A DNA stretch of 63,008 nucleotides from SAR202 cluster bacterium bin16 (GTDB taxonomy: Bacteria; Chloroflexota; Dehalococcoidia; Lucifugimonadales; Australimonadaceae): the NCBI GenBank assembly GCA_002238425.1, contig MPMJ01000016.1, positions 1-63,008 on the forward strand. Direction: 5' to 3'. Below, piece after piece: positions 1 through 8,216 of this stretch. The position numbers and the translations under genes were made by a program. The notes beneath the pieces are model-generated. The model was not told the origin of the DNA. It ran no database searches and worked only from the letters and a program-made list of their open reading frames with translations. Numbering within the stretch: position 1 is the stretch's first letter; every line of letters starts with the position of its first letter.

Positions 1-137
1 CGCTTCAACTCCCGAGCAATCGTCGGTGGCGGGCGATCCAGAGTTGCTGCGATTTGCCGGATCGAGCGCCCCTCGGTACGTAGGCGGGCAATCGCACAGC
101 GTTCCTCAATCCCGAGCTGCGTATAGCGTTTCCCCAT
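1..137 (-). CDS. IS30 family transposase, N-terminal fragment
   Basis: Forty-five codons starting MGKRYTQLGIEERCAIARL run off the contig end. The sequence is a typical IS30 N-terminal helix-turn-helix: 'IEERCAIARL', then 'EGRSIRQIAATLDRPPPTIARE', the Sin/Hin-like HTH that binds the terminal inverted repeats. The DDE catalytic core is outside the window. The same fragment appears in the opposite orientation at the other end. The ATG lies at 137 behind a weak AAGGTG site embedded in a hairpin. Confidence 0.85.
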   Translation of the reverse strand, partial: MGKRYTQLGIEERCAIARLRTEGRSIRQIAATLDRPPPTIARELK

Positions 138-184
138 GGCAACACCTTAATCTGGTGTTGCACTTCGTTTGTGAACTTAGGGAA
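1..184 (-). mobile_element. IS30-type element, left-hand truncated copy (5' end only)
   Basis: The first 184 bases are the exact reverse complement of the last 184 bases of the window; identity stops at 185 (one mismatch, then six more matching bases). The element's outer end is therefore near 184 and it runs leftward off the contig. A short palindrome (139-146 pairing with 154-161) lies just before the transposase start and covers its AAGGTG ribosome-binding site. That arrangement is common in insertion sequences, where it limits translation of transcripts entering from outside. Confidence 0.85.
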
Positions 185-191
185 TCTCGCC

Positions 192-248
192 CCTGTCATG
201 CCGAGCGCAGCCCGCGCTGTAGCGCGCAGCATCCTCTCGGGAAACGTC
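192..248. repeat. Dispersed palindromic repeat (GTCATGC-GAGCG type)
   Basis: The sequence beginning CCTGTCATGCCGAGCGCAGC and ending GCATCCTCTCGGGAA is a diverged copy of the element at 60620-60669 read on the other strand. The shared landmarks are GTCATGC[C/T]GAGCG, then GC..AGCATC, then CTCTCGGG. It lies between the IS end and the 3' end of rsmI. Confidence 0.5.
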
Positions 249-259
249 TCGTGTCCAGG

Positions 260-1087
260 CTATCCCTGGTTCTCCTCCCATGCCGCATACGCCGCCCGGC
301 GCGGCACGCCCAATTCCCGCGCCACCTGCGCTGAGGCGTCCCGACGGCTCAGGCCGGACGCCCGTGCAACTGCCATCGCTCCCGTGATCCGCTCGGCCGA
401 GACAGGAGCAGCCGGCGGAGGCTCACCTGCACCTTCGACAACAAGCGTGAACTCGCCGCGCGGCGCCTCAAAGTAAGCGATAGCCTCCCGGACCGTCCCG
501 CGAAAGACCTCTTCGTGAACTTTCGTCATCTCCCGGCACACTGCCATGCGGCGGTCACCGAGCGTTTCAGCGATGTCGTTGAGTGCGGCACGAAGCCGGT
601 GCGGTGCCTCGAAGAGGACCAGCGTTGCCCTCAGGGACGACGCCTGCGCAAGCACCGCACGGCGTGTCTTCGACGTTCGTGGCAAGAAACCGAGGAAGTG
701 GAATGCGTCGGCAGGGAACCCTGAGACCGCAACCGCGGCAGTAACGGCGGATGGCCCTGGTACGCTCACGACGGCGAACCCCGCTCGCGCAGCCTCTGCG
801 ACCAACCATGCACCGGGGTCGCTGACGCCCGGTGCGCCCGCATCCGTCACGAGCGCTACGTCGCCTTCCCGCAGCGCGTCGAGCAGCGTGGGCGTCCTTT
901 GCCGAGCGTTGTGCTCGTTGTAGCTGACGGCGCGCGTGCCCAGGCTCAGGCGGCTCAGCAGTTTGCGTGTCTGCCGCGTGTCTTCCGCCGCGATCAGGGC
1001 GACTTCTCCCAGCACACGGCCGGCACGCAGCGTGAGATCTTCCAGGTTCCCGATGGGTGTCGCGACGACGTAGAGCGTTCCGGCCAT
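260..1087 (-). CDS. rsmI: 16S rRNA (cytidine1402-2'-O)-methyltransferase
   Basis: A 275-residue tetrapyrrole-methylase-fold enzyme that 2'-O-methylates C1402 in the ribosomal P site using S-adenosylmethionine. Diagnostic blocks are LYVVATPIGNLEDLTLRA at the N-terminus, AAEDTRQTRKLL, SYNEHN, ALVTDAGAPGVSDPG (the SAM-binding loop), VPGPSAVTAA and FLGFLPR, followed by the short C-terminal RsmI helical domain (LSRRDASAQVARELGVPRRAAY). Length is normal for the family. The ATG at 1087 is 28 bases downstream of the minus-strand start point predicted from the TATAAT at 1122-1127. The gene is transcribed divergently from the acyl-CoA dehydrogenase. Confidence 0.95.
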   Translation of the reverse strand: MAGTLYVVATPIGNLEDLTLRAGRVLGEVALIAAEDTRQTRKLLSRLSLGTRAVSYNEHNARQRTPTLLDALREGDVALVTDAGAPGVSDPGAWLVAEAARAGFAVVSVPGPSAVTAAVAVSGFPADAFHFLGFLPRTSKTRRAVLAQASSLRATLVLFEAPHRLRAALNDIAETLGDRRMAVCREMTKVHEEVFRGTVREAIAYFEAPRGEFTLVVEGAGEPPPAAPVSAERITGAMAVARASGLSRRDASAQVARELGVPRRAAYAAWEENQG

Positions 1088-1101
1088 GGCTGACCTGCGG
1101 G

Positions 1102-1129
1102 GCTATAATGCGGCGCGAGGCATTATAGC
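1102..1129. promoter_or_regulatory. Symmetric divergent promoter (facing -10 boxes)
   Basis: Two 10-base arms, GCTATAATGC and GCATTATAGC, form a perfect inverted repeat separated by 8 bases. Each arm carries a consensus TATAAT: plus strand 1104-1109, minus strand 1127-1122. Both predicted start points fall near 1115-1116, one firing left into rsmI and one right into the acyl-CoA dehydrogenase. No convincing -35 is visible on either side. Confidence 0.65.
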
Positions 1130-1153
1130 GAGACGCCTCCGAGGAGAGGGACG

Positions 1154-2311
1154 ATGGACGCGCTGTACACCGAAGAGGAGCGACTGCTGCGGAATACCAT
1201 GCGCGAGTTCGCCGACGCCGAGCTCGCCCCGAACGCCGCACGCTGGGACGAGACCGAGGAGTTCCCTTGGGAGAGCGTCGAAGCCATGAAGCGCATGGGC
1301 CTAATGGGCATGACCGCGAAGGCGGCCCACGGAGGCGAAGGAGCATCCTACGCGGAGCTCGCCATCGCCGCCGAGGAGGTCGCACGCGCCTGCATGACTT
1401 CCAGCACCACGCTCCTCGCCCACCTCTCGCTTGGCGTCTCCACGTTGGACCGCTTCTGCAACGGCGAGCAGGCAGAGCGCTTCCTGCCCCCGGCATGCGC
1501 AGGCGACAAGATTGTCGCGTGGGCGCTCTCCGAGCCCAGTTCCGGCAGCGACGCCGCCGACATGCAGACGGCTGCCGTCCACAACGGCAACGGCTCCTAT
1601 GTGCTCAACGGCTCCAAGATATTCATCACCAACGCGGAGCAGTCCGGCCTCATGGTCGTCTTCACCGCCACCGACCGGTCGAAGGGTCACCGGGGAACGA
1701 CGGCGTTCGTGATCGAGACCGATACGCCAGGCATCGAGATGCGCGGCATGCACGGCAAGCTTGGCATCCGCGGCTCCGGCACCGCCGAGGTCTACTTCAA
1801 CGATGTCCACGTCCCCGTGGACAACCGCCTCGGCGAAGAAGGCGAGGGCTTCCGCGTCGCGATGACCATCCTCGACTCCAGCCGCATCTCGCTCGCCACG
1901 CAGTCGGTTGGGCTCGCGCAGGGCGCGTTCGAAGCCGCCATCCGCTACACGCAGCAACGCGAAACGTTCGGCGAACTGCTCAAGGAACGGCAGGCCATCC
2001 AGTTCATGCTGGCGGATATGGCGACCCAGATCGAGGCCGCGCGGCTGTTCACGAGACGTGCCGCCCAACTGAAGGACGCAGGACTCCCCCATGGCCGCGA
2101 GTCCGCTATGGCAAAGCTGTACGCCTCGGAGGCCGCGCACTTCTGCGTCGACAGGGCCGTCCAGATATTCGGCGGCTACGGCTTCTTCAAGGAGAACCCG
2201 GTCGAACGCATGTACCGCGACCAGCGCATCACCGAGATATACGAGGGCACGTCCGAGGTGCAGCGCATCGTCATCGCGCGCAGCCTCCTCAAGGAGTACG
2301 CGATCGAGTAG
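1154..2311 (+). CDS. Acyl-CoA dehydrogenase
   Basis: A 385-residue flavoenzyme of the acyl-CoA dehydrogenase family, which introduces the alpha-beta double bond into an acyl-CoA and passes electrons to ETF. The N-terminal helical domain is followed by the FAD-contacting block WALSEPSSGSDAADMQT, the beta-domain (YVLNGSKIFITNAEQSG), RGSGTAEVYFNDVHVP, and the C-terminal helices with RETFG and QIFGGYGF. The catalytic base is the Glu of IYEGTSEVQRIVIAR (residue 364), the position used by short/medium-chain enzymes. The substrate cannot be read from the sequence; branched-chain or short-chain acyl-CoA is plausible given the methylmalonyl-CoA genes nearby. A GGAGAGGG ribosome-binding site precedes the ATG. 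Confidence 0.93.
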   Translation: MDALYTEEERLLRNTMREFADAELAPNAARWDETEEFPWESVEAMKRMGLMGMTAKAAHGGEGASYAELAIAAEEVARACMTSSTTLLAHLSLGVSTLDRFCNGEQAERFLPPACAGDKIVAWALSEPSSGSDAADMQTAAVHNGNGSYVLNGSKIFITNAEQSGLMVVFTATDRSKGHRGTTAFVIETDTPGIEMRGMHGKLGIRGSGTAEVYFNDVHVPVDNRLGEEGEGFRVAMTILDSSRISLATQSVGLAQGAFEAAIRYTQQRETFGELLKERQAIQFMLADMATQIEAARLFTRRAAQLKDAGLPHGRESAMAKLYASEAAHFCVDRAVQIFGGYGFFKENPVERMYRDQRITEIYEGTSEVQRIVIARSLLKEYAIE

Positions 2312-2332
2312 CGGCTGCGCGTTGTCTCCGCC

Positions 2333-3493
2333 TTAGCCCCACAGCGCCTCGCTCGCGAGCCTCGCGCCTTCCGCCATAGCTTGGAATTTCGCCCAGCAGA
2401 CGTCGGGTGAGCCTACGCGCATTCCGAGTCCGCAGTCGGTGCCTGCCATCAGGTTCTCTTTGCCCACGATTGACGCGAACCGCACCAGCCGTTCCGCGAC
2501 CAGCTTCGGATGCTCAACGAAATCGCTGAAGTGGCCGACGACGCCGGGGATGAAGATCGCGCCGTCCGGCAGGGTAACGTCCTTCCAGGTCTCCCACTCG
2601 TGCTGGTGGCGCGGGTTCGACGCCTCGATCGAGTACGCCTGCGCCTTGACGCTGAGGAAGATATCCACCATGTGCTCGAGTCCGATGTCGGACACGTGCG
2701 GCCCGTGGTAACTGCCCCAGCAGGCGTGCAGGCGTATCTGCTCGCGCGGGATGTCGCGCAGCGCGTAGTTCAGGACCTCCACCCGCTTCTCGGCGAACCT
2801 GCGGTACGCAGCGACATCCATCTCGGTCTGAATCTGCCATGCGTCGAAAAGGTCGGGATCGTCTATCTGCAGGACGAGCCCGGCATCCGCGATGGCCTTG
2901 TACTCCTCATGCATCGCGTCGGCAATGGCATAGAGGAACTCCTCTTCCGAGGCGTAGTACTCGTTCCACAACCAGTGGTCGATGCTTCCCGGCGCGACAG
3001 CCGGCAGGAACGGTTCCGCGTCGCCGATGTCGCCCAACGCGGCCTTGAAGCGCGCGATGTCGCTCTGCACGAGTTCAGCACCCGCGTACGTGATCGGGCC
3101 GACACAGAAGAGCTGCTTATCCCGCGGACGCCTCACGACGAACCCGCGCGGCGAGTCGAAGTACCCCGGGAAAGCGAGCCTGTCCCGGGCCGATATCTGC
3201 TCCGGCTCCGGCCCCTCTCCGGGACCGAACGTGCGCAACTCGATACCGCCAAGCCGTTCGTTGGCATAGTTCGTGAAGTTCGTCTTGCTCAGTTCGCCGT
3301 CGTTGATGCTGTCCATGCCGCAGTCGATCTGCTGACGAACGACATCGGCCACCGCCTCAGTAAGCCGCCCGTCGAGTTGCTCCTCATCCACGGGGTCTCC
3401 TGCTGCCTTGGCCGCAACCATCTCCCGAACGTCATCCGGCCTCGGCAGGCTCCCAGCGTGCATGGTGCGTATGCGGTCTGTACTGCGCTTCAT
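2333..3493 (-). CDS. MetE-like zinc methyltransferase (cobalamin-independent methionine synthase family)
   Basis: A 386-residue TIM-barrel protein resembling only the catalytic C-terminal half of MetE. It opens with the typical HAGSLPRP strand and has DGELSKTNF, QIDDPDL, HACWGSYHG, IEASNP and GTDCGLG. The MetE zinc ligands are all recognisable: His and Cys of HAC, Glu of IEAS and Cys of TDCG. A thiol methyl or alkyl transfer is therefore likely. Substrates are not deducible; homologues are often annotated as 5-methyltetrahydropteroyltriglutamate-homocysteine methyltransferase or epoxyalkane-CoM transferase-like, but this length is too short for full MetE. GGAGGGGCC precedes the ATG. It converges on the acyl-CoA dehydrogenase with 21 bases between stops. 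Confidence 0.75.
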   Translation of the reverse strand: MKRSTDRIRTMHAGSLPRPDDVREMVAAKAAGDPVDEEQLDGRLTEAVADVVRQQIDCGMDSINDGELSKTNFTNYANERLGGIELRTFGPGEGPEPEQISARDRLAFPGYFDSPRGFVVRRPRDKQLFCVGPITYAGAELVQSDIARFKAALGDIGDAEPFLPAVAPGSIDHWLWNEYYASEEEFLYAIADAMHEEYKAIADAGLVLQIDDPDLFDAWQIQTEMDVAAYRRFAEKRVEVLNYALRDIPREQIRLHACWGSYHGPHVSDIGLEHMVDIFLSVKAQAYSIEASNPRHQHEWETWKDVTLPDGAIFIPGVVGHFSDFVEHPKLVAERLVRFASIVGKENLMAGTDCGLGMRVGSPDVCWAKFQAMAEGARLASEALWG

Positions 3494-3594
3494 GGCCCCT
3501 CCTTAGCGTTGCCGATTCTCCGCAGGATACAGACCGCACGCAAGCGATAGCCGGACTGCGGTACTCGAAGCCCCTGAGCGCCCGATGCGGAAAT

Positions 3595-3624
3595 GAAGCC
3601 CCGCACGGTTGGGTGCGGGGCTTC
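3595..3624 (-). terminator. Hairpin after the tctAB gene
   Basis: The arms GAAGCCCCGCAC and GTGCGGGGCTTC pair perfectly over 12 bp with a 6-base loop. The hairpin lies about 70 bases beyond the tctAB stop and about 100 bases upstream of the MetE-like gene on the same strand. No strong U-run follows, so the exact termination mode is uncertain. Confidence 0.6.
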
Positions 3625-3692
3625 CGATGGCGGGGGAGGACTCCGCCATGGGATACACAGTCAGAGGCCAATGAGCAGCGTCCGCTCCTTCG

Positions 3693-5747
3693 CTAACGCG
3701 TCGAGAAGAACGGGATGAGCGGTTCCGCCCAGATAACGGCCATCACGTAGTCCATGACGATCAGGTTGAACAGCACCACGAACGGAACCGCAACCGCCAA
3801 TCCTATCCAGCGTGTGCGGCCTTCCAGGAAAAGCAGCGTGGGGCCGATTGGGAAGACCATGGTCGCGTACTTCAGGCCGATCACGAAGATGAGCACAACG
3901 AAGAAGGTAACCCAGCCGATGATGAGCAGCGCCGTCTTTACAGCGCCTTCCATACCCGCGCTTCTCATGCCGATGTCCATGATTGCGCCGGTCTTGCCCT
4001 GCCGCAGGTCGTGCACGAGTTGGATGCTGCCCAGGATGATGACTGCGAGGCTCAGCGATACAGGGAACACCCTGCCGCGAGTGGGGAACGAGAACGCCTC
4101 CAACAGCGCCCAGGCCGCCATTCCGATGATTGCAAGCGTGAAGATGCCTGCCGGTGTTATCGCCAGGGTCCGCTTCTTGGCTGACACAGCGGCTGCCCCG
4201 TCCGCCGAAGCCGTGGGGTCATCCCCGCTGGCGCCGCGCACTACCGGCATTGTTTCCTCATCAGAAAGCGTCCCCGCAGTACCGATCTTGCCCATCTTGG
4301 AGAACGTCACCGCGATCGCCACCGCCAGGACCAGCAACACGATGGTCAGCGGCCTCGTCAACAGTCCACCCATGCCGTGGATGGAGATGGCGGACTGGAA
4401 GTTGAACTCGATGATGCGGCCCAGGATGAACCCCAGCAGCAGGGGCGGCCTCGGCCATTTGTACTGCTTCATCAGCAAGCCGAGCAATGCCGCGGACACG
4501 ATGATGAAAATCGCGATGAGGTCCGTCGAGGAGAGGTATGCCGACAGGAACGATATCGGGATGATGATTGCGCCGATGAGTGGATAGGGGATCAGCGTGA
4601 GTTTCGCCAGTTGCCCCGTGAGGAACATGCCGATGACGGTAACCGCCAGGTTCCCCAGCGCGAGGCTGAACACCATCATGATGGTGATGTCGGCGAACCG
4701 GCCCAGCATCGGCGGGCCGGGCGTTATGCCGTAGGCCAGCATGGCGACGATGACGAACGCCCATGCCCTGCCGCCCGGCACGCCGAACGCCAGGGTGGGG
4801 ATCGCCTGTCCCGCTTCCTTCGAGTTCTGCGCGGCTTCGGCAAAGAGCACGCCGTCCAGCGAACCTTTGCCGAATTCGCTCTTGTCCTTGCTGAAGAAGA
4901 TGCCCATAGCGTAGGAGAGCCAGTCCACGACAGCCCCGCCTATGCCCGGCACGGCGCCCAGGAACACGCCGAAGAGTCCGTTCCGGATGGCGATGTTCCA
5001 CTTCGTTAGTCCGTAGCGCACACCCCTGAACACCTCGCGGTTGTTGACCACCGCCCCTTGCATAGCGACCGGTCGCCTCGTCATAGTCAGGTCGATCATC
5101 TCCGGCAACGCGAAGAGTCCGATGGTCGTGGCGATTAGTGGGAGCCCTTCCCACAGGTGCAGGGAACCGAACGTGTACCGGTGCGCGGCAGAGATGGGGT
5201 CGATCCCGATAGTGCCCAGCAGCAACCCGAAGGCGGCGGCCGCCAGCCCCTTCACCATCGCGCCGGAACTGAGCGCTGCGACCATCGCCACGCCGAACAG
5301 CGCCATGGAGGCGATCTCAGGAAACCCGAACGCAAGGATGAACGGCTTGATGACCGGGATGACGATTGCGAGCGCCAGAGCGCCGACGAGGCCGCCCATC
5401 GCGGAGACCGCATAGACCGCCCCGAGCGTGTGCGCGGCCAGTCCCCTCCGGGCCAGTTGGTTGCCTTCCAGGAAGGTAACCTGGGTCGATGCGCCCGGCT
5501 GGCCAAGCAGTACGGCAGGGATGGAGTCCAGCGTGTTGTCCACTCCGGTTAGCGTCGCCAGCATGACGATGCCGATGAGCGGGTCATCTATGCGCAGAAC
5601 GATGAACGAGATGGAGAGCGCCATCACCAAGGTTGCTGAGACACCCGGCAGCAGCCCAACGAAGACGGCCATGAAGACGGCAACGGTGAAAGCAGCCCAA
5701 TAGCCGCCATTGCCCAGGTACGACAGACCTTCCAGTAACTCGCTCAC
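3693..5747 (-). CDS. Tripartite tricarboxylate transporter, TctA-TctB fusion
   Basis: A 684-residue integral membrane protein. Residues 1-505 are TctA, the large permease subunit, with the signature region FVGLLPGVSATL near the N-terminus, GQPGASTQVTFLEGNQLA, GAVPGIGGAVVDWLSYA, the FAEAAQNSKEAGQAIPTLAFGVPG motif, and about 12 membrane spans. After a hydrophilic linker, residues 535-684 have the four-helix pattern of TctB (AGIFTLAIIGMAAWALLEA ... RVFPVSLSLAVIILGSIQL). TctA and TctB are usually separate genes, so this single chain carries both membrane subunits. It works with the upstream binding protein to import a carboxylate with sodium or protons; the substrate is unknown. GTG start behind GGAGGCGGC. 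Confidence 0.85.
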   Translation of the reverse strand: MSELLEGLSYLGNGGYWAAFTVAVFMAVFVGLLPGVSATLVMALSISFIVLRIDDPLIGIVMLATLTGVDNTLDSIPAVLLGQPGASTQVTFLEGNQLARRGLAAHTLGAVYAVSAMGGLVGALALAIVIPVIKPFILAFGFPEIASMALFGVAMVAALSSGAMVKGLAAAAFGLLLGTIGIDPISAAHRYTFGSLHLWEGLPLIATTIGLFALPEMIDLTMTRRPVAMQGAVVNNREVFRGVRYGLTKWNIAIRNGLFGVFLGAVPGIGGAVVDWLSYAMGIFFSKDKSEFGKGSLDGVLFAEAAQNSKEAGQAIPTLAFGVPGGRAWAFVIVAMLAYGITPGPPMLGRFADITIMMVFSLALGNLAVTVIGMFLTGQLAKLTLIPYPLIGAIIIPISFLSAYLSSTDLIAIFIIVSAALLGLLMKQYKWPRPPLLLGFILGRIIEFNFQSAISIHGMGGLLTRPLTIVLLVLAVAIAVTFSKMGKIGTAGTLSDEETMPVVRGASGDDPTASADGAAAVSAKKRTLAITPAGIFTLAIIGMAAWALLEAFSFPTRGRVFPVSLSLAVIILGSIQLVHDLRQGKTGAIMDIGMRSAGMEGAVKTALLIIGWVTFFVVLIFVIGLKYATMVFPIGPTLLFLEGRTRWIGLAVAVPFVVLFNLIVMDYVMAVIWAEPLIPFFSTR

Positions 5748-5765
5748 GTGCCGCCTCCATCATCG

Positions 5766-5796
5766 GCGCGGCGGAGCGTTCGATGCTCCGCCGCGC
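5766..5796 (-). terminator. Intercistronic hairpin between tctC and tctAB
   Basis: GCGCGGCGGAGC pairs perfectly with GCTCCGCCGCGC across a 7-base loop. It lies between the binding-protein stop and the permease GTG. Such a stem often lets the binding protein be made in excess over the membrane subunit, by partial termination or by blocking 3' exonucleases. Confidence 0.55.
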
Positions 5797-5820
5797 TGAG
5801 TTAGACCAACGTGACGAACG

Positions 5821-7119
5821 CTACCTCGTGAACTTGTCGTACACGCCTTCCTGCACTTCCCGCAACTGCCCGATGTTGCGCAGGAACGAGTCCTCCACCT
5901 GCGCGAATATCTCCTGCAACTCGGCGCCGCTCTGCTGGATCTCGATCGGCTGGCCAAGTAGCCGCTCGAAGTCGGCGCGGAACTCAGGGTCGGCCAGCGC
6001 TTCGTCCCATGCCCTGCGAAGGGTGTTGACGATGTCCAGCGGTGTGTCCGGAGGCGCCAGCAGGTTCTTGCCCACGAACGTCTCCGGGGCCATCAGCCCG
6101 TCCCAGATATCCTTCTGCTCATCGGTGATGAGGTCGCGTGCGTAGGAGGCAGTGAACTCCTCGACCTCCGCATTGCCCACGATCAAGCCCCCCGGACCGG
6201 CGAGGCCGGCGAACGGCTTGATGAAGCCGCTGGAGATCCAGCCTGGCCTGCGCTGCGGCAACTGGTACCAGACGCTGCCCGCGGTGAAGTTGTTCGTGTC
6301 GCCACGCTCGATCATGAGCAATTCCTGCTCGGTGCCGGTGGATGCCACCAGCTTGAACTCGTACGGCAGGTTGAGCCAGTCTGCCAACAGGAAGTTGCCC
6401 AGATCGCCCACTCCGGTTAGCTCCTGGGGAGTGGGAGCAGAGCCTGCTGCAATGAGCGTCGGCCCGGATGCCCCCATGGCTTCCGTGATGTCGTTGTATG
6501 GCAGAGCATCTCCGTTGATCATCCACACGGCGTTTCGCGCCACCGGCGCGCCGATCACTTCGAAATCGGACGCCTTGAAGATGGCATTCGGGTCTGTGGA
6601 CGACTGGATGGGTGCGGTGGCGTTGTAGATGAGGATGAGCCCATTCGGCTCGGATTGGAAGAGGAAGTTGTTGGCGGCCAGCGAAGGTGTGAGGTTACTG
6701 ATGACGATGCGGGGATTGCCCGGAATGTACTGACCCCACTTCGCCGCGAGGAACCGTGCTTGGGTGTCAGTCCCGCCACCGGGGTTGAAGCCGACCAGGA
6801 TGCGGATGGTCTTGCCCTTGAAGTGTGCCTCCGCATCGAACGACGGCAAGGGCGTTGCAGTCGGGGGTGGCGGAGCCGACGTAGGCGTGGCGGTTGGAGC
6901 CGGAGCGGGCGCTCCGGGCACTGGCGTAGCAGTTGGCTCACTCGGGGCACTTGGCACGGACGTGGGAGTCGGCTGCGCTGCTGGAGCATCGGGAACCGGC
7001 GTTGCGGTCGGACGAGGTGTAGCCGTGGGGTCGTCGGAGCCGCCACAAGCGGCCAGCACCAGCGCCGTCAGCACAGCTATTGCAACGAGCGACAGGTATG
7101 AGCGGTACGCTTTCTTCAT
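5821..7119 (-). CDS. TctC/Bug-type solute-binding lipoprotein
   Basis: A 432-residue binding protein for the tripartite transporter encoded downstream. The preferred ATG at 7119 has GGAGGGAG upstream and gives a clean lipoprotein signal (MKKAYRSYLSLVAIAVL, then LVLAACGG with the acylated Cys at 25). Residues 28-95 are a Pro/Thr/Ala linker built of TATPxP repeats that would hold the domain away from the membrane. The TctC domain starts at FKGKTIRILVGFNPGGGTDTQ, typical of Bug proteins, and contains the expected substrate-loop region near DLGNFLLADWLN. An upstream in-frame start at 7173 would destroy the signal peptide, so it was rejected. Confidence 0.85.
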   Translation of the reverse strand: MKKAYRSYLSLVAIAVLTALVLAACGGSDDPTATPRPTATPVPDAPAAQPTPTSVPSAPSEPTATPVPGAPAPAPTATPTSAPPPPTATPLPSFDAEAHFKGKTIRILVGFNPGGGTDTQARFLAAKWGQYIPGNPRIVISNLTPSLAANNFLFQSEPNGLILIYNATAPIQSSTDPNAIFKASDFEVIGAPVARNAVWMINGDALPYNDITEAMGASGPTLIAAGSAPTPQELTGVGDLGNFLLADWLNLPYEFKLVASTGTEQELLMIERGDTNNFTAGSVWYQLPQRRPGWISSGFIKPFAGLAGPGGLIVGNAEVEEFTASYARDLITDEQKDIWDGLMAPETFVGKNLLAPPDTPLDIVNTLRRAWDEALADPEFRADFERLLGQPIEIQQSGAELQEIFAQVEDSFLRNIGQLREVQEGVYDKFTR

Positions 7120-7162
7120 GACCGTCTCCCTCCAGCGGCTATGACCGCTCAATCTCGTCCGG

Positions 7163-7192
7163 TATATAAACACACGGAACCGATAACGGCAA
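7163..7192 (-). promoter_or_regulatory. Promoter of the tctC-tctAB operon
   Basis: On the minus strand TTGCCG (7192-7187) is followed after 18 bases by TATATA (7168-7163), about 44 bases upstream of the tctC start codon. It is the only good sigma70-like pair in the 170-base divergent gap. Confidence 0.5.
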
Positions 7193-7242
7193 GGAAGTCA
7201 GTCTCTGCGACGAATAATGAATGTCGACTCCTTCAGTAATCC

Positions 7243-7259
7243 TTATGCCCATGGCATAA
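7243..7259. promoter_or_regulatory. Palindromic site TTATGCC-CAT-GGCATAA
   Basis: Seven-base arms form a perfect inverted repeat around CAT. It lies upstream of the tctC promoter and about 33 bases before the epimerase ATG, a position suitable for an operator acting on either gene. The binding protein is unknown. Confidence 0.4.
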
Positions 7260-7291
7260 CGCCCTCGTGCGAAATGCGGTACCATCGACCC

Positions 7292-7720
7292 ATGACGCTC
7301 GCAAGCAGCAACACGCGCGTTGGCGCCCTCAACCACATCGGCCTCGCCGTCGTCAGCATCGAGGAGTCTCTCCGGCAGTTCTACGACCTGTTGGATTCAC
7401 CGCAGGCGGCGCACATCCTCGTGAACGAAGAGCACGGGGTACGGGGCGCGTTCATCGAGCAGGGAGAGACGCATGTCGAACTGCTCCAGCCGCTCCGTGC
7501 GGACTCCGTCATCGGCAGATTCCTCGAACGTCACGGCGAGGGCATCCACCATATGGCGTTCACCGTGGACGACGTCGAAGTCAAGGCGCGCGAGCTCGAG
7601 GCGCTCGGCATCCCCATCATCACCGGCCCGCGTGACGGCTTCACTGGACGTATCGCCTTCGCCGACCCCTCGAAGACGCACGGCGCGCTCATCGAATTCG
7701 TAACGCCTTACCTGCGCTGA
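7292..7720 (+). CDS. mce: Methylmalonyl-CoA epimerase (VOC family)
   Basis: A 142-residue vicinal-oxygen-chelate protein that interconverts (2S)- and (2R)-methylmalonyl-CoA. Two paired beta-alpha-beta-beta-beta modules are visible, starting LNHIGLAVVSIEESLRQFY and HHMAFTVDDVEVK. The metal-ligand pattern of the family is present: His of NHIGLAV, Glu of HVELLQP, His of IHHMAF and Glu of LIEFVTP. The start at 7292 gives the normal length; an in-frame start 75 bases upstream would add an unrelated tail. The next gene, 6 bases downstream, is a B12-binding methylmalonyl-CoA mutase subunit, which supports the assignment. Together they feed propionyl-CoA-derived carbon to succinyl-CoA. Confidence 0.88.
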   Translation: MTLASSNTRVGALNHIGLAVVSIEESLRQFYDLLDSPQAAHILVNEEHGVRGAFIEQGETHVELLQPLRADSVIGRFLERHGEGIHHMAFTVDDVEVKARELEALGIPIITGPRDGFTGRIAFADPSKTHGALIEFVTPYLR

Positions 7721-7726
7721 CGCCCC

Positions 7727-8146
7727 ATGTCGGATGCCCCGCGAGTCCTCATCGCAAAGCCGGGCCTCGACGGCCACGACCGCGGCGCGCGCGTCATCGT
7801 GCGCCTGCTGCGCGAGGCCGGGTTCGAGGTGCAGTACACCGGCATCCGCAGGACGCCGGACGAGATCGCGGAGCAGGCGCGTGAGTTCGGGGCGGAGGCC
7901 GTCGGCCTGAGCATCCTCTCCGGTGCGCATATGGAGCTCGTGCCTGCGGTTATCGATGCGCTGCAACGCGCCGGGCTCGAGCACGTCCCGCTCATCGCAG
8001 GCGGCATCATCCCTCCGCAGGACCGGACCTCCCTGCTGGAGATGGGTGTGGCCGCCGTATTCACTCCTGGCGCACGCTCCGCCGACCTCGTGCCCGCCCT
8101 GCGCGCGGCGGCGGAGGCGGGACGTCGCGCTCGGAGACATGGGTGA
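7727..8146 (+). CDS. Methylmalonyl-CoA mutase, cobalamin-binding subunit
   Basis: A 139-residue stand-alone B12-binding domain. It carries the base-off motif DGHDRG (residues 15-20, with the His that replaces dimethylbenzimidazole on cobalt), then the SxL loop in GLSILSGAH and the GG of IAGGIIP, in the order seen in MCM C-terminal domains. The N-terminal catalytic barrel is not encoded here, so the large subunit must lie elsewhere; split mutases of this type are common. Translationally close to the epimerase gene. The C-terminus (AGRRARRHG) is basic and non-conserved in appearance. Confidence 0.88.
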   Translation: MSDAPRVLIAKPGLDGHDRGARVIVRLLREAGFEVQYTGIRRTPDEIAEQAREFGAEAVGLSILSGAHMELVPAVIDALQRAGLEHVPLIAGGIIPPQDRTSLLEMGVAAVFTPGARSADLVPALRAAAEAGRRARRHG

Positions 8147-8216
8147 ACCGGCGCGGCAACTGTTCCGGTTGGTGACGCTCGCAGCGGTCGCGCTTTCGGA
8201 TAGCATCTTGGCCGGA

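Noticed and set aside
2214-2225. GAACGCATGTAC, similar to an SOS box
   Set aside because: It lies inside the acyl-CoA dehydrogenase coding sequence (codons for ERMYR) with no promoter nearby; a chance match.
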